Shown here piece after piece: positions 12,301-23,318 of a stretch of DNA of 64,000 nt (positions within the stretch are counted from its first letter, which is position 1; the number at the start of each line of letters is the position of its first letter). A program made the position numbers and the translations under genes. Source of the stretch: Thecaphora thlaspeos (Eukaryota; Basidiomycota; Ustilaginomycetes; Urocystidales; Glomosporiaceae); assembly GCA_900291925.1 (NCBI GenBank), contig UWYS01000013.1:1-64000 (forward strand). The letters run 5' to 3'. The notes under the pieces are model-generated. The model saw only the letters and a program-made list of their open reading frames with translations. It was not told the DNA's origin and did no database searches.

Positions 12301-15300
12301 GACGAGCCGCTGGTGCTCCCAGGACGCCTCGTAGCCGGCGTCGCCCTCCTGCGCCTCAAGGTCGGGCGCGATCAGGTACGGGTGCTGGATGCACTTGCGC
12401 AGCTGCATCAGCACGTTGTTGAGATTGGTCAGCGCCGCCTTACGCTTCTGGCCCTTTGGCTCACCGCCGCCGCCGCGCCCGTCGGTCAGCGCCTGGATAT
12501 CCTCGATGTTGTGCTCGAGGATCGAGCGATAGATGCGCTTCTGGATGGGGCGGAGGGATGCGAGAACGATGAGCTCCGTCTTCGGCGGCAGGTCGAGCAC
12601 CTCGGCCTTGGTGCGCCGCAGGAAGTAGGGCTTGAGCTGGGGCTGGAGCTCTTCGATGAGCTCCGGGCTCAGCACCTCGAACTTGCGCTTGAGCTCCTTG
12701 ATCGCGCTCCACTGTCCGCCCGGCTCGAGCCAGTTGAGCAGGTTGAAGAGCTCGCCAATGTTGTTGTTTAGCGGTGTGCCCGTCATGATGATGCGGTGGT
12801 CGCTCTTCATCTCGTTGAGCTTCTTGAGCAGCACCGACTCGCCGCTCTTGAGGTTCTGGCCCTCGTCAACGATCATGGCATCCCACAGCCCCACCTTGCG
12901 CAACGGAAGCGAGTCCAGGCGGACCGCCGAGTCGGACGCGACGACGACATGCGCCTTGATGGTGCGGCGCCCCTTACGCTTGGACTCGACTGCGCTCTCG
13001 CGGTGGAACATCTCGAACTTGTGGATCGTCTCGCGCGCGTCGGCCTCGCCCCAGTAAGGGACGACGCGGAAATGGGGGAGCCACTTCTCAAATTCGCGGA
13101 TCCAATTGGGCAGCGTCGCATTTGGGACGACGACGAGGAACGGCCCGGCCTTGTGCTCACTCCACAGCTGGCCAAGGAACGAGATGACCTGGACCGTCTT
13201 GCCGAGGCCCATCTCGTCGGCTAGGATGCCCGGCTGACGGTTGTGCCAGCCATAGCGCAGCCAGTTGACGCCCTCAATCTGGAAGTCGAGCAGCTCACCG
13301 CCGCGCACGCAGCTCGGCTGGTCGTCGAGCGCGCGGAAAAGACGTCGGCGGCGCTCATCGCGGACCGCGTCGTCGAGGTCCGGGATCGAGACCTCGCGCG
13401 CCGCGAGGAAGCTCTTGTACGCGCGTTGGTAGTCAGCGTAGACGTCAGCGTCCCTGCGGCGCGACGGGAGGTCCTCCCACGTGCTCCGCTTGTATCCGAT
13501 GTCCTGCCACTTGACGAGCATCTGCGAGACGTGCGGCCAGCTCTCGTGGCTGTTGCTCGGCAGCAGCACCGTCTTGTCCTTAACCGCCTCGGTGTCGACC
13601 TCGGCGCCGCCCGGGTCGGCCGCGCCCGTCTCGATCGAGTCGTAGTAGAGCACGCTGAGGATGCGGTCTGGCGTCTTCCAGGGCGTTGGGATCCGCTGCT
13701 GCGCGTCGGGCTCCGGGCCCGGCGGACCCGTGTCGACCTGGCCGATGTCGTCGAGCGTGATCACCATGCGGACTTTTTGCGCCTTGTCCGGCGTCGAGGC
13801 GGCAGCGGTAGAGGCCGAGGTGGAAAAGCCTCCGAGCGCGAGACTCGCGCGACCCTTCTTGGCCAACTTAGCCGACGCCGTGCTCTCGATCAGCTCGGCC
13901 GGCTCGAGCTCAAGCCGGGTCCCGTGCTTGAGGAAATGGTTGATGGCCTGGGTCGCCGTGATGCGAAGCCAGTCGTGCGGAACCCACACCGTCTCGCGAA
14001 ACGAGCGCTCCTTAAACTTGACCAGGTACTCACGCGCCAGATCGTCCCTGACAGAATAGGCCGGGTAGGTGCGGTTCTTGGCGTCGCGGCTATTCCATTC
14101 GCGCCGGTCGAGAGGGCGCCAGGCGAGGATCTGGTCGACGCCGCCCCACTTGCGGCAGTCGCCACACCTCCATTCGCCCTCCTGGGCGGCCTTGGCGCGC
14201 TCCTCGGGTGATGAGCCCTCGGCGTCGTCGCCGCCAGAATCGTCGCTGCCGGCGAGCGGGAGGCACTCGTAGTGGGCGCAACGGTGGCAGCGGGTGCAGC
14301 GGAACAACCTCGGCGCGGTGGGCGCGATCGGCGGCGGCGGGAGGCGAGCTGCCGCATCGGCGTCCGGTCCGCCGTACTCGACCGGGACGCGCTCGCCCTG
14401 AGCGTCCGTCTTGCAGCTGAAGCACGTCCAGCGCGCGACGGCGCAGTCCGGGCAGGCGATGGAGTCGATGATCTCGTTCATCTCGATCGTCTTGACGGGC
14501 GTCGGGGCCGGCTCGCCCTCGCCACCGAGGTAGCGGTGGCGGGCGCGCTGCTCGTTGTTGAGCAGCTCGAGCACGGCCGCCTGGAACCTCTGGTTGAGGC
14601 AGCCCCAGTGCGAGGCGACCGTGCACGTCGAGCACTGGAACCAGCCGCCGCGATGTTCGAGCAGGTCGAGCCACTCCTCCATCCTCTGCTCGGCCGTGTC
14701 GAGCACCACGCCCTCGTCGAACATGCCGCGCGTGTAGCTGGTGCGCTCGCTGCGCGTCTTCGTGGCCGGCGACTGCAGCCGCTTCTGCTTGCGCGAGCGC
14801 GTCTCCATCCGCTTGCGCGCCACCAACGCGCGCCCCCAGTGGTGCATCGAAGGCTTGTCCGAGCACTTGCGGCACGTGTCCCAGTGCTTCTCGAGCGCCG
14901 ACGCCGGCAGGGCGTAGTTGACGTGCGGCTCGCGGGTATGGCCCTCCTTGACGTCGTCGTCGTCGTCGTCGTCATCATCATCATCATCATCATCATCATC
15001 TTTGAAGTCGGAGGCGGTGTCGAGGCCCGAATCCGGCTTACAACGGGCGGCGCGGACGGGAGGAAAGATATGGTCGATCCTAACGGTGGCCGAGCGTACG
15101 GCCTCGCTCGGCTCGAGGTCGGCGACGAAGAGATTGTCGGAGGCAGGCGGTTGAGCGAGCACTCGCATCGGCAGGTCGTCGGGGTTGCCGCGCTGCCGCC
15201 TCTTGGGCGCTGCATAGGCGACAATGTCGTCGCTGTCGTCGCTGTCGTCGTCGTCGTCGTCGTCATCGTCATCATTGTGGCTCGGCTGGCCTCGGCGGCG

Positions 15301-16923
15301 ACCCTTGCGGGCAGGCGCCGACGATGGCTCGTCGTCGCCGTTGTCTCTACCTGCCCATCGGCGCGGTGCGGCCCTCTTCCTTGGCTGTCTCTTGCGCGAG
15401 CCGCGCTTCCAACCCGACTCAAAGTCGCTGCTGCTGACGTCGTCGGCATGGTCATGCTCGTCCTCGCTGTCGCCGGCTTCCTCCAGCTTCTGCCGCGTGC
15501 GGGTGGCCGCCGCTCGATTCGGACGCTGCGGCGCCGGCTGAGCGCTCTTGGCCTGCTGCCCTTTGGCCGTCTTGCGCTTTGCGGCGATGCTTTCGTGGTC
15601 TTCATTGCCGCTGACGACGAAGCCAGCGAGCCTAGAGGAGCGAGACGACCTAGCAGCGCTTGCGACGGTCCTGTTGGATGACCCTCGCTGCTTGCGGGCA
15701 GGCCGGCCATAGGACTCGTCTTCGCTCTCGTCGGAATCCTCCTCCGCTACCGCTGCTGCTGCTGCTGCATCGTCGGCGTCATCATCGTCTTCATACATGG
15801 CGACCTCGACATAGTCGTTGCCCCTGCCCTTGGCCTGCCTCGAAGCGGTGTGAGCCTGCCTCGATCTGGTCCTAGTTGCCCTGGTCGAGGGTCCTGCGGC
15901 GACGGATGCGTCGCTATCCGACTGACCCAGAGAGAGGCTTGCCCCGCGTGCGACTGCGTCGTCGTCGCTCTCGGAAAGGGCGGAGGCAGCGGCTACGGCT
16001 CGGCTGGACGTCCTCCTCTGACCGTTGCTCGCGCGGGTCTTGCCCTTGGCCGCGCTGGCAGGCGGTGCAGCCTTGCGGGCTTTAGCCAGCAGTTGTTGGC
16101 GGACAAGCTTGAGCGCATCGGGCTTGGACCATTCCTCTTCTTGCTCGTCCTCGTCCTCGTCCTGGTCTGGCTCAGTGTCGCCTTTCGCCTTGCCTTTGCC
16201 CTTACCCTCGACCGTGGCGTCGCGCTTGTCCTTGCCGTGAACAGCCTTGTCTTTGAGGCTAGCCTTGGGGCCGGACTTGGCCGCTACGGTTCTGCTCGAC
16301 GTCCTGGTTGCGGCGTCGTCGGATGAGGCGTTGCCCGACTCGGAGTCGTCGCCGAGCAGGTCTCGCCTCATTGCGCGGGCAGCGACGCCCGACCTCAGGC
16401 AGCTGCGGCTCGTGCGCGACGACGACGAGGCGACGGGGGCAGGAGCGGGCGAGCTGGTGGCTGCCATGGCAGAGGTTCGTGATGAGCGGATTGCTTTGGC
16501 GGAAGCGGGGCCAGAGCGCTTCGTAGACGCTGGACCGGCCTTGGCGGTGGTGGTTGTGGTGGTGCGGCGCGAAGGGGTACTTTGGTCGTCATGGTTGCCG
16601 TTCTGCAGACGGCGCTGTGCGTTTCTGAGTGCCTGCGCTCGTGCGGCGGCGATCTTGACCTGCACGCTGTTTGGACCGTCGTCGCTATCTGCGTCGTCAT
16701 CATCTTCGTCCTGTTGGTGGCTGCGCGATGGGTCCGATTCGCTGTCCGAGTCAGCTTGCAGTGCTCGCCGCGAAGTGGAGGTGGAAGGGTGGTTGGATCT
16801 GGTGGACCTGGATGATGCGCGAGTGGTTGCTGATAGTGGTGGTGGAACGGTAGAGGCTGCTCTGGAGCGAGGCGAAGGGCGTGGCTTTGAGCTGCGCCTG
16901 CCCCTGGCGCTAGCTAGCGGCAT
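9358..16923 (-). CDS. CHD3/Mi-2-type chromatin remodelling ATPase (Mit1-like)
   Basis: Model: complement(join(9358..11694,11863..16923)), 2465 aa. One 168-bp intron (11695-11862) follows AKKKM and restores VLDHLIVQNL, a junction typical of SNF2 ATPases. Order: disordered Ser/Arg N-terminus with acidic runs, including a pure Asp run near 640-655; Cys/His zinc-finger (PHD-like) segments at about 680-925, including CPDC...CFSC and CTRCHRCAHYEC; two chromodomains (about 950-990 and 1130-1155); SNF2 ATPase (about 1210-1680) with DEMGLGKT, a DEGQ box and the ARAHRIGQ motif. A C-terminal CX2CX4HX4C zinc knuckle lies near 2390. Mi-2 proteins slide nucleosomes in repressive complexes; in fission yeast Mit1 does this in SHREC. 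The start at 16923 (MPLASARGR) sits just downstream of a poly-C tract; a Met at 16962 is an alternative. Family is sure, Mit1 orthology is inferred. Confidence 0.88.
14944..15001 (-). repeat. Asp-coding triplet microsatellite inside the CHD gene
   Basis: On the + strand this reads as GTC triplets followed by ATC triplets; on the coding strand it gives GAC/GAT codons, an unbroken poly-Asp run. A second, shorter run lies near 15224-15275. Both stay in frame, so copy-number change would only lengthen or shorten the acidic stretch. Confidence 0.8.
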
Positions 16924-17447
16924 GGCGTGGAGAAGGGGGGGGGGGGGGAATGTGGCGCGCATGCGCAATGCTAGTGGGAGGGTGTGTCGCGTGAGCTGGT
17001 GGACGAGTGGAAGGGAAGCGGGGCGGGTTGCTGGTGGCGGCAACGGCAACGGCAACGGCAATGGTGGCGATGGGGTGTGTCGGTGTGTCGATGGGCTGGG
17101 GTGGCGGCTGGCGGATGGAGGTGGATGGCGATGGTGGAGGCGACAAGGCGAAAAGGCGAAAAGGCCAGAAGGCCAGCACCAGGCGCCAGGGCCAGCGCAA
17201 GGCGAGGCTGAGCCTTGCTTGGCGCGCTGCGCGAAAGAGGCCGCGTTTTTCGGCAGAGGCGCCCTTCTGCCCTTCTGCACGGCCCCTGCGCGTCGACCCT
17301 GTCCACGCTGTCCACCCTCCCTCCTAACCTCCTTCAACCACGCCTCCTCCCTGCTCTCCTCCCTCTCCCCCTTCCCTTCTTTTCCTCCCCCGATCGACAC
17401 CAACAGCTCCCTAACACCCCTTCTCCACGGCCTCCACCGCCCCCGCG
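16924..17447. promoter_or_regulatory. Shared divergent promoter, CHD gene and RFC gene
   Basis: 524 bp lie between the two start codons. It holds a run of about 13 G (16936-16948), a GGCAAC hexamer repeat near 17036-17062, and pyrimidine-rich sequence on the + strand just before the RFC start (17300-17440), as is common before fungal housekeeping genes. The CHD frame is open across it, so an earlier CHD start cannot be excluded. Confidence 0.5.
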
Positions 17448-18634
17448 ATGACCACCAACGACACATCCACATCAGCACCGCCAGCGACCGCCGCGGCGGG
17501 TTACGAGCTACCCTGGGTGGAAAAGTACCGACCGCTATCTCTGGACGACGTCGTGGGGAACAAGGCTACGATCGAGCGTCTCAAGGTGATCCAGGTGGAC
17601 GGTAACTGTCCGCACCTCCTCATCTCCGGTCTACCGGGCATCGGCAAGACGACGTCCGTCCACTGTCTCGCGCACGCGCTGCTCGGCGATGCCTACATGG
17701 AAGGTGTTCTGGAGCTCAACGCTTCAGACGAGCGCGGCATCGATGTCGTCCGTAACAAGATCAAGACGTTTGCCCAGAAGAAGGTATCACTCCCGCCGGG
17801 ACGGCACAAGATCATCATCCTCGACGAGGCGGATAGCATGACCCCCGGTGCGCAGCAGGCGTTGCGCCGGACGATGGAGATCTACTCTTCCACGACGCGC
17901 TTCGCCTTTGCATGTAACCAGTCGAACAAGATCATCGAACCCATCCAGTCGCGCTGTGCCATCCTCCGCTACGGCAAGGTGCGCGACGAAGAGATCCTTC
18001 ACCGCCTCGAGCAGATCTGCACCTACGAAAAGGTCGAGTACAACGACGAGGGTCTCGCCGCCATCATCTTTACCACCGAGGGGGACATGAGGCAGGCCAT
18101 CAACAACCTTCAATCCACCTACACCGGTCTCGGTTTCGTCAACCAGCAAAACGTCTTCAAGGTATGCGACCAGCCGCACCCCCACCTCGTCCGTTCCATC
18201 CTCCAGGCGTGTCGCCACGGAGACATCGACGTGGCCATGGACAAGTTCGACGAGATCTGGCAGAAGGGCTACTCGGCCATCGATATCGTCACCACGCTCT
18301 TCCGCGTCACAAAGACCTACGACGGTCTCACCGAGGCGGTCAAACTCGACTTTATCAGGGAGATAGGATGGACGCACATCAAGGTGCTCGAGGGCGTCTC
18401 GACCAACGTCCAGCTAGGCGGTCTGATCGCGAGGTTGTGCAGGTTGGTGAGTTTTCCAACGGCCTTGCCTCTTCTTGATTCCGTCACTGTCTCGTTCGAA
18501 AGCCTCGAAAGATGAAACTAAGACACCTCGAAGTGCTAATGGACCATCGCTTTTTTTTTTTTTTTTTTCCTTTCGCTCTCGTTCCTTGCCATCGATCACT
18601 ACAGAGCATGAACCAGAACCTCTTCAAGATCTGA
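17448..18634 (+). CDS. RFC4: Replication factor C small subunit (yeast Rfc4 / human RFC2 type)
   Basis: A clamp-loader AAA+ subunit that helps place PCNA on primed DNA. Model: join(17448..18446,18605..18634), 342 aa. Exon 1 carries LPWVEKYRP (21-29), Walker [10 protein letters not shown] (61-69), DEAD Walker B (126-129), and the SRC box with the trans-acting arginine (about 168-170). The order of these motifs and the sequence around them match yeast Rfc4. The 158-bp intron begins GTGAGT after Leu333, contains an 18-base T run, and ends ACAG. The last exon adds only nine residues (SMNQNLFKI) before TGA. Without this intron the frame would run into an unrelated Ser-rich tail, so the short terminal exon is well supported. 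Confidence 0.93.
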
Positions 18635-18965
18635 CCCCTCTCGCCTTCGCTGTCCCCTTGCCTCTCTCATCTCGCATATCCCTCCACTGCCACCTCCCCA
18701 ACCACCCTGCCTCTTTACTGTACTTGTACCCTTTCTTTCCACCTTGACCGCACGAACCCTAACCACCAACTCCATATACGTCCACCCAACCTTGAACGCA
18801 CGGAGGGTTCAACTCAAACGATGAACGCGTGAACCGACAATTGGAAATTCTCCTAACGATATTTCCTCGTCGCCATGCGAAAGGGAAGGGCGGGGGGGAG
18901 AGGTAAGAGCGTATGTTATTCCAAAGCAAATCCAAGAGACAGAGAGAGAGTGTGTGTGATACAAC

Positions 18966-19003
<38 letters not shown>

Positions 19004-19214
19004 AACGGGAAGAAAAAGGAGTGTGGACCGCTTTCAAAGGAGACGGAGGCTTGTCAGAGCACAGAGGGGGAGAGGGGGGGGGGGAAGAGGAAGAAGTCGA
19101 AGCGGTCGACGCGGACACGGACGCGGACATATGGAGCAACATGAAAATCGACATGGAGAGCTTAGCTACCAAAGAACAAGCAAGATCCACCACTGGCATG
19201 GCAACGTCGGAACG
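18635..19214. other. Convergent spacer with a 35-base A tract
   Basis: 580 bp between stop codons of facing genes. It contains an uninterrupted run of 35 A (18968-19002), an 11-base G run (about 19074-19084) and GA/GT-rich sequence before the A tract. No gene is seen. An AACCCTAACC decamer near 18760 is judged to be chance. Confidence 0.5.
18968..19002. repeat. Poly(A) mononucleotide tract, 35 bases
   Basis: Thirty-five consecutive A on the + strand in an intergenic spacer. No retro-element body or target-site duplication was recognised beside it, so it is called a simple repeat. Confidence 0.9.
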
Positions 19215-20387
19215 CTAGCCGGACCACCTCTTGGTTCCATCGTCAGCAAAGGGATTCGGTCCCACCGCTCCAGCACGCTCGTAGGACGCCTCGTCATCGT
19301 AGTATGATGCTCCGTCGTCTTGAGCACCACCGCGTTGAAGCTCGGCGTAGGGCGAGTAGCTTCTTCCACCGCTGTGCTGCGCCCCCGCCGCGTCCATGCC
19401 CCGCGCCGCCGAGTTCGAATATCCGACGCGCGAGCTACCATCGTAGTATCCCGCATCGTGGTCGTCCTCCATGGCGTAGACGTCGGCGTACGAGAGTTCG
19501 CTAGGCGCACGGCTGTCCCGTTGCGACTGTTGGTAGGCCGCACAACCGTAGTTGTGCATCCAGCTAGACCTCGCGCCGGCGGCGGCGACGGCGGCGACGG
19601 GAGCACCGTAGGCGCTTCCGACCGCCTGGAAGGTCACGGGAGCGTGGACCTCTTGCATCGGCGGACCGGTCGCATCGTCGTAGTAGGGGTAGTCGTGCGT
19701 CTCTTCCGACACCGAGCTCATCGGTCGAGGAGAGCCGAACGACTCTTCGCTACCGCGACCGCGCGCGCCGAAGCCACCGCCCGACGCACCGCCGACGGCA
19801 AAGGCCGCCCCGCCCGCGACGGCAGCGCCGTTGCGCGACGACGACGAAGGCTCAAAGTCGATCGGACGCATACGCGGATCGTTCCGACCGCCCGCCTTGC
19901 TCTTGGCCGAGCGGCGGTAGAGCGTCCAGCCGACGGCAGCCAGCGCGAGCACGGCCGCGACAATGACAATCGGCACGACGATCTTGGTGCTGTTGGAGCT
20001 GGCGCTCTTTCCGCTCGCGTCCGCATTGGCCGCGACGCCCGTGCCGGCCGCGCCCGTAGCACTGTCGGTCAACGTCGCCGTGACGCCGGCAAGGGCCGCC
20101 GACGCCGTGTTGGTCGACGTCAGGGCGGCAGAGAGCGCGCTTGCGGCAGAGGCAGAGTAGGCGGCCGCGTTGGCCGACTGAGCTGCCGCATTGTTGCTAC
20201 TGCCGCTCGCCGCATTGTTCGACGTACCACTTTCGTTGTTGTTGCTGTTGTTGCTACCGCTCGCCGCGTTGTTTTTACCGTTGCTGCCGCTCGCCGCATT
20301 GTTCGACGTACCACTTTCGTTGTTGTTGCTGTTGTTGCTGCCGCTCGCCGCGTTGTTTTTACCGTTGCTGCTATTGCTGCCGCCGCT

Positions 20388-20418
<31 letters not shown>

Positions 20419-21983
20419 TTGCTGCCATCTTTACCGGCTGAGTCCTTAGCAGACGAGCTAGATGCGGCCTGCGTTGCGGCGCTCGGGCTCGGCGTGGTGG
20501 CGGGCTGGTTTGTGCTGCCGCTGTTGGCGTTGCCGTGGTTGGCCGGCTGCGCACTTGATGAATAGGGCGCGGCCGCCGCGCGGGTAGAGCTCGGGGCGGT
20601 GGCTGCGTGCGACGAATGCGGGGCGGCGCTGCTCGAAGGAGCCTGGCTAGAGCCTGCGCGAGCAACATGATAAAAGGGAAGAGGGAAGACGATCGAGGCG
20701 TCAGCAAAGGGGCTCGCTGGCCGTACGAGGGGTGAAGACAGGAGGACGATCTAGAGCCGGTCGAAACGGGTGAGAGCGATCCAAAGGTGGCGGCAGCCCT
20801 TGCAAGGTCAAAAGAACGAGCGAGACGGAGCAAGGGATCGCTCTGGCGGCGAGGTGACGGAAGCGGAACTCGAAAGGGGGAAGAGAAAGGTGCGAGAAGG
20901 GGAGGGAAGGGGAGCAGCATGACAATCACTCGGTCCATTGAGGCCAATAATAGAGCCGACGAGACGGCGCTGAATGGCCGCCTCTTCGTCGACGTCCCTC
21001 TTCATGTGCAGGGTGGTATCCAGGACTTTTTTGTGGACCAATGGTCAGGGAGTAAAGGGGTTATGGAGGGAGGGTAGGAAGGCGAGGGATGGAGATGGAG
21101 GGTTGACGAGGGATAGCCGCAATGGTTTGCATCGCGTGGCGCGGAGTTGGGAGTGGGAGGAGGGGGTATGGACCGGACCGGACCGGGAAATTGAGAGGGG
21201 CGAGGGTTAGGGGGTTTGGAGAGAAGGGGGGGTCGAAAGGGGGGAGGGAAGAGTGAAGAGGGAAAAATGGCAGGGAGGAGAGGGAAGGGAAGGGTGGGGA
21301 GGGAGGAGGGAGGAGGGAGGAGGGAGGAGAGAGGAGAGAGGAGAGAGGAGAGAGGGAAGGGCAAGGGGCAAGGGAAAGGGAAAGGGAAAGGGAAAGGGAA
21401 AGGGAAAGGGAAAGGGAAAGGGAAAGGGAAAGGGAAAGGGAAAGGGAAAGGGAAAGGGAAAGGGAAAGGGGACGGGACGGGACGGGGAGGGGGAGAGTAG
21501 GGATTGGGGCTCGTCAGGGGGCAACGTCCATTGACCTCACCGAGAGCGACTCTTTCGCTGTGGGACGGTGGCATCATGGCTCTGGCTGCGATCGCTGTGC
21601 GCTTTCAAGCCGGACGCAATGCCGCCCGCGGCCCCGCTGACGCTCGGCAGCTGGATCGAGAATCTGATCTCATAGCAACGGGAAGAGGAGCTTATGTACG
21701 TACCATGACCCGATAGGCCGCCGACGATGTGGCCTACGTCGTTTCCGAGACCGGAGAGAGTACTGAGGAGTCGTTTGTTGTGGTGCTGTCTGATGGTGTC
21801 GTGGTGCCTGCGCATCCTCAACGAGCTGCCGAAGAGTGCCGCTGTGGTGTCGCGTGCAAAGAGGTCTGGGCGTGCGAGCGACGAGTCTGCTGCGATGGCC
21901 GCGGCATCGGGTGAGGCTGCCACTGCTGATGTCGCGATCAGAGAGAGGGCGACGAGCGCCGATACTTTTCCGATCGGCGCCAT
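19215..21983 (-). CDS. Putative secretory-pathway single-pass membrane protein, Ser/Asn-rich ectodomain (tentative 3 exons)
   Basis: Tentative model: complement(join(19215..20653,21541..21594,21704..21983)), 590 aa. The 3' exon is the surest part. It holds a long Ser/Asn/Ala-rich ectodomain, one membrane segment (IVVPIVIVAAVLALAAVGW), a basic stop-transfer RRSAKSK, and a Tyr/Asp/Gly-rich tail ending in NPFADD, an NPF-type endocytosis motif. This exon has no ATG and is open back to an acceptor at 20654, so an upstream exon is needed. The nearest signal peptide (MAPIGKVSALVALSLIATSAVAAS, from 21983) lies on the same strand, and the splice phases agree through GTACGT and GTGAGG donors. Intron 2 would be 887 bp, long for this window, and contains a hexamer array. 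The architecture resembles Mid2/Wsc-like wall sensors, but no named domain is visible. Two separate genes remain possible. Confidence 0.5.
20202..20369 (-). repeat. 84-bp tandem duplication in the ectodomain exon
   Basis: Two copies (20202-20285 and 20286-20369) differ by a single base. Each encodes 28 residues containing ESGTSNNAASGS and NGKNNAASGS. The period is a multiple of three, so the frame is kept. Confidence 0.9.
21291..21470. repeat. GGAGGGA tract followed by a GGGAAA hexamer array
   Basis: A purine-only region: degenerate GGAGGGA/GAGAGG repeats (about 21291-21360), then about 16 copies of GGGAAA (21371-21470). On the minus strand this is a pure CCCTTT pyrimidine tract. In the three-exon model it lies in intron 2 of the membrane-protein gene. 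Confidence 0.9.
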
Positions 21984-23023
21984 GATGGGTGAGGGTGATG
22001 GCGGCGTCGAGGTGGCGAGGCTGAGTGTTGGTGTGATGGGCGACACGTGGAGGGGTAAAGCGGCTGGCGAAACGTCGAGCTTTGGACGAGGCGAGGGCGG
22101 GAGGTGAGGTGCACTGCGCTGCGGGGGTTGTAAAGCTAGCTGTGGGCGGTAGGGATGATGAGCGACGGTGGAATGTGTGCCGGTGGGAGAGGTGAGAGGA
22201 AGGCACGATCGAGACGGAAGCAACGAGTGTGGGTAGGTGTCGGAAGGCAGGCAGGCAGGCAGGTAAGCAGGCAGGAGTAAGCAAACGGATCGAGGTCCAG
22301 GAGAAGGCCGAGAAGGGCGTTGAAGGGGGAGAGGGCGGCGGTGGAGAGGAAAAGAGCGTGAGCGGCGGGGAGAGGGGAACGGGATGGTGGTAGACGGGAT
22401 GATGGTGGTGGTAGTGGTGGTGGCGGGAACAGCAGGGGCACTGGCAGAGGCCTGGGGGCTGGGAGCTGGGGGCCGGGGGCCGGGGGACAGGGGCCGGGGG
22501 ACAGGGAAAGCAAGGCGAGCAGAGCAGAGCAGAGCGGCTCTTTCGTTGCGCGGGGACGAGGAGCGGACGAGGCAGACGAGCGGCGCAGAGAAGCGGCGTG
22601 CGCGTGTGTGTGTGGGTGGAGCGCCTGCAGCGATCGTCGAGCGGCGCCTGGCGAGCTGCAGCATGCTCTTCTGCTCGGCTCCAAGGCGCACGCAGGGAAG
22701 GCGAGAGGCAGGGCGCTTCGTTGCCGCCTGCAGGCGCAGCAGCGCGTCAAGCGAAATTCAATAAATTTATATTCATTCATCCGTCGCTCAAAGCAGGCAG
22801 GGGCAGGCGGAGAGAGCGAGGAAAAGGAGGCCGCTGCAACGTGTTGCGTGTGTGCTTGTCTTTCTCGAGAGAAGGGAAGGAGCTTCCTCACCACATCCGA
22901 GGCGACGCAGCGACGCGGGTCAGCAGGCAGAGGAGCACAGAGAAATCTAAGTAAGTAATCATGTACGGCACGGCGTGCGCCACCGAAACAAGCTCGACTG
23001 TATGCAAGGCAGGCGTGTGTACT

Positions 23024-23042
23024 GTACTGTAACTTACAGTAC
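23024..23042. promoter_or_regulatory. Inverted repeat, 9-bp arms, 1-base spacer
   Basis: GTACTGTAA (23024-23032) and TTACAGTAC (23034-23042) are perfect reverse complements around one C. It shares the TACTGTA/TACAGTA core with the repeats at 6352 and 23284. Confidence 0.4.
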
Positions 23043-23283
23043 CTACTGCAACTAACTGCTATGTGTGTGTTTCGGAGGTGGTGCGCTCGTCGTCTGGTCA
23101 GACAAGAGAGCGACGGAACAAGCCCGACAGTGGGCAAGCGGCCGAGAGGCGAGCCTTGGTGCGCCTGATAACTAGTGCGATGGCGAGGTGACGAGTCTGG
23201 CAGGTTGGATGGCGTCGCATCGCATCGCATCGCGTCCATCTTGCCCGCCTTGGTAGGTGCAATCGGGGCGCATGGCTCTCGCG

Positions 23284-23318
23284 CGTACTGTACGCCGTGC
23301 CAACACTTGTACAGTACG
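23284..23318. promoter_or_regulatory. Inverted repeat, 10-bp arms, 15-base spacer
   Basis: CGTACTGTAC (23284-23293) and GTACAGTACG (23309-23318) are perfect reverse complements. It lies about 470 bp upstream of the dolichyldiphosphatase start and 240 bp from the 9-bp repeat with the same core. Confidence 0.4.

Noticed and set aside
18755..18772. AACCCTAACC match that could be a telomerase RNA template
   Set aside because: A ten-base match in 64 kb of both strands is expected now and then, and it sits between two 3' ends without recognisable pseudoknot or conserved RNA motifs. A covariance search with fungal telomerase RNA would decide.
18968..19002. Poly(A) tract as the 3' end of a retroposed gene
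   Set aside because: No gene-like sequence precedes it and no flanking target-site duplication was found, so a simple homopolymer is the more economical reading.
21002..21577. Pro-Phe repeat protein frame over the GGGAAA array
   Set aside because: The frame is simply the CCCTTT array translated; equivalent frames exist on the other strand. Only its first bases may serve as a small exon of the surface-protein gene.
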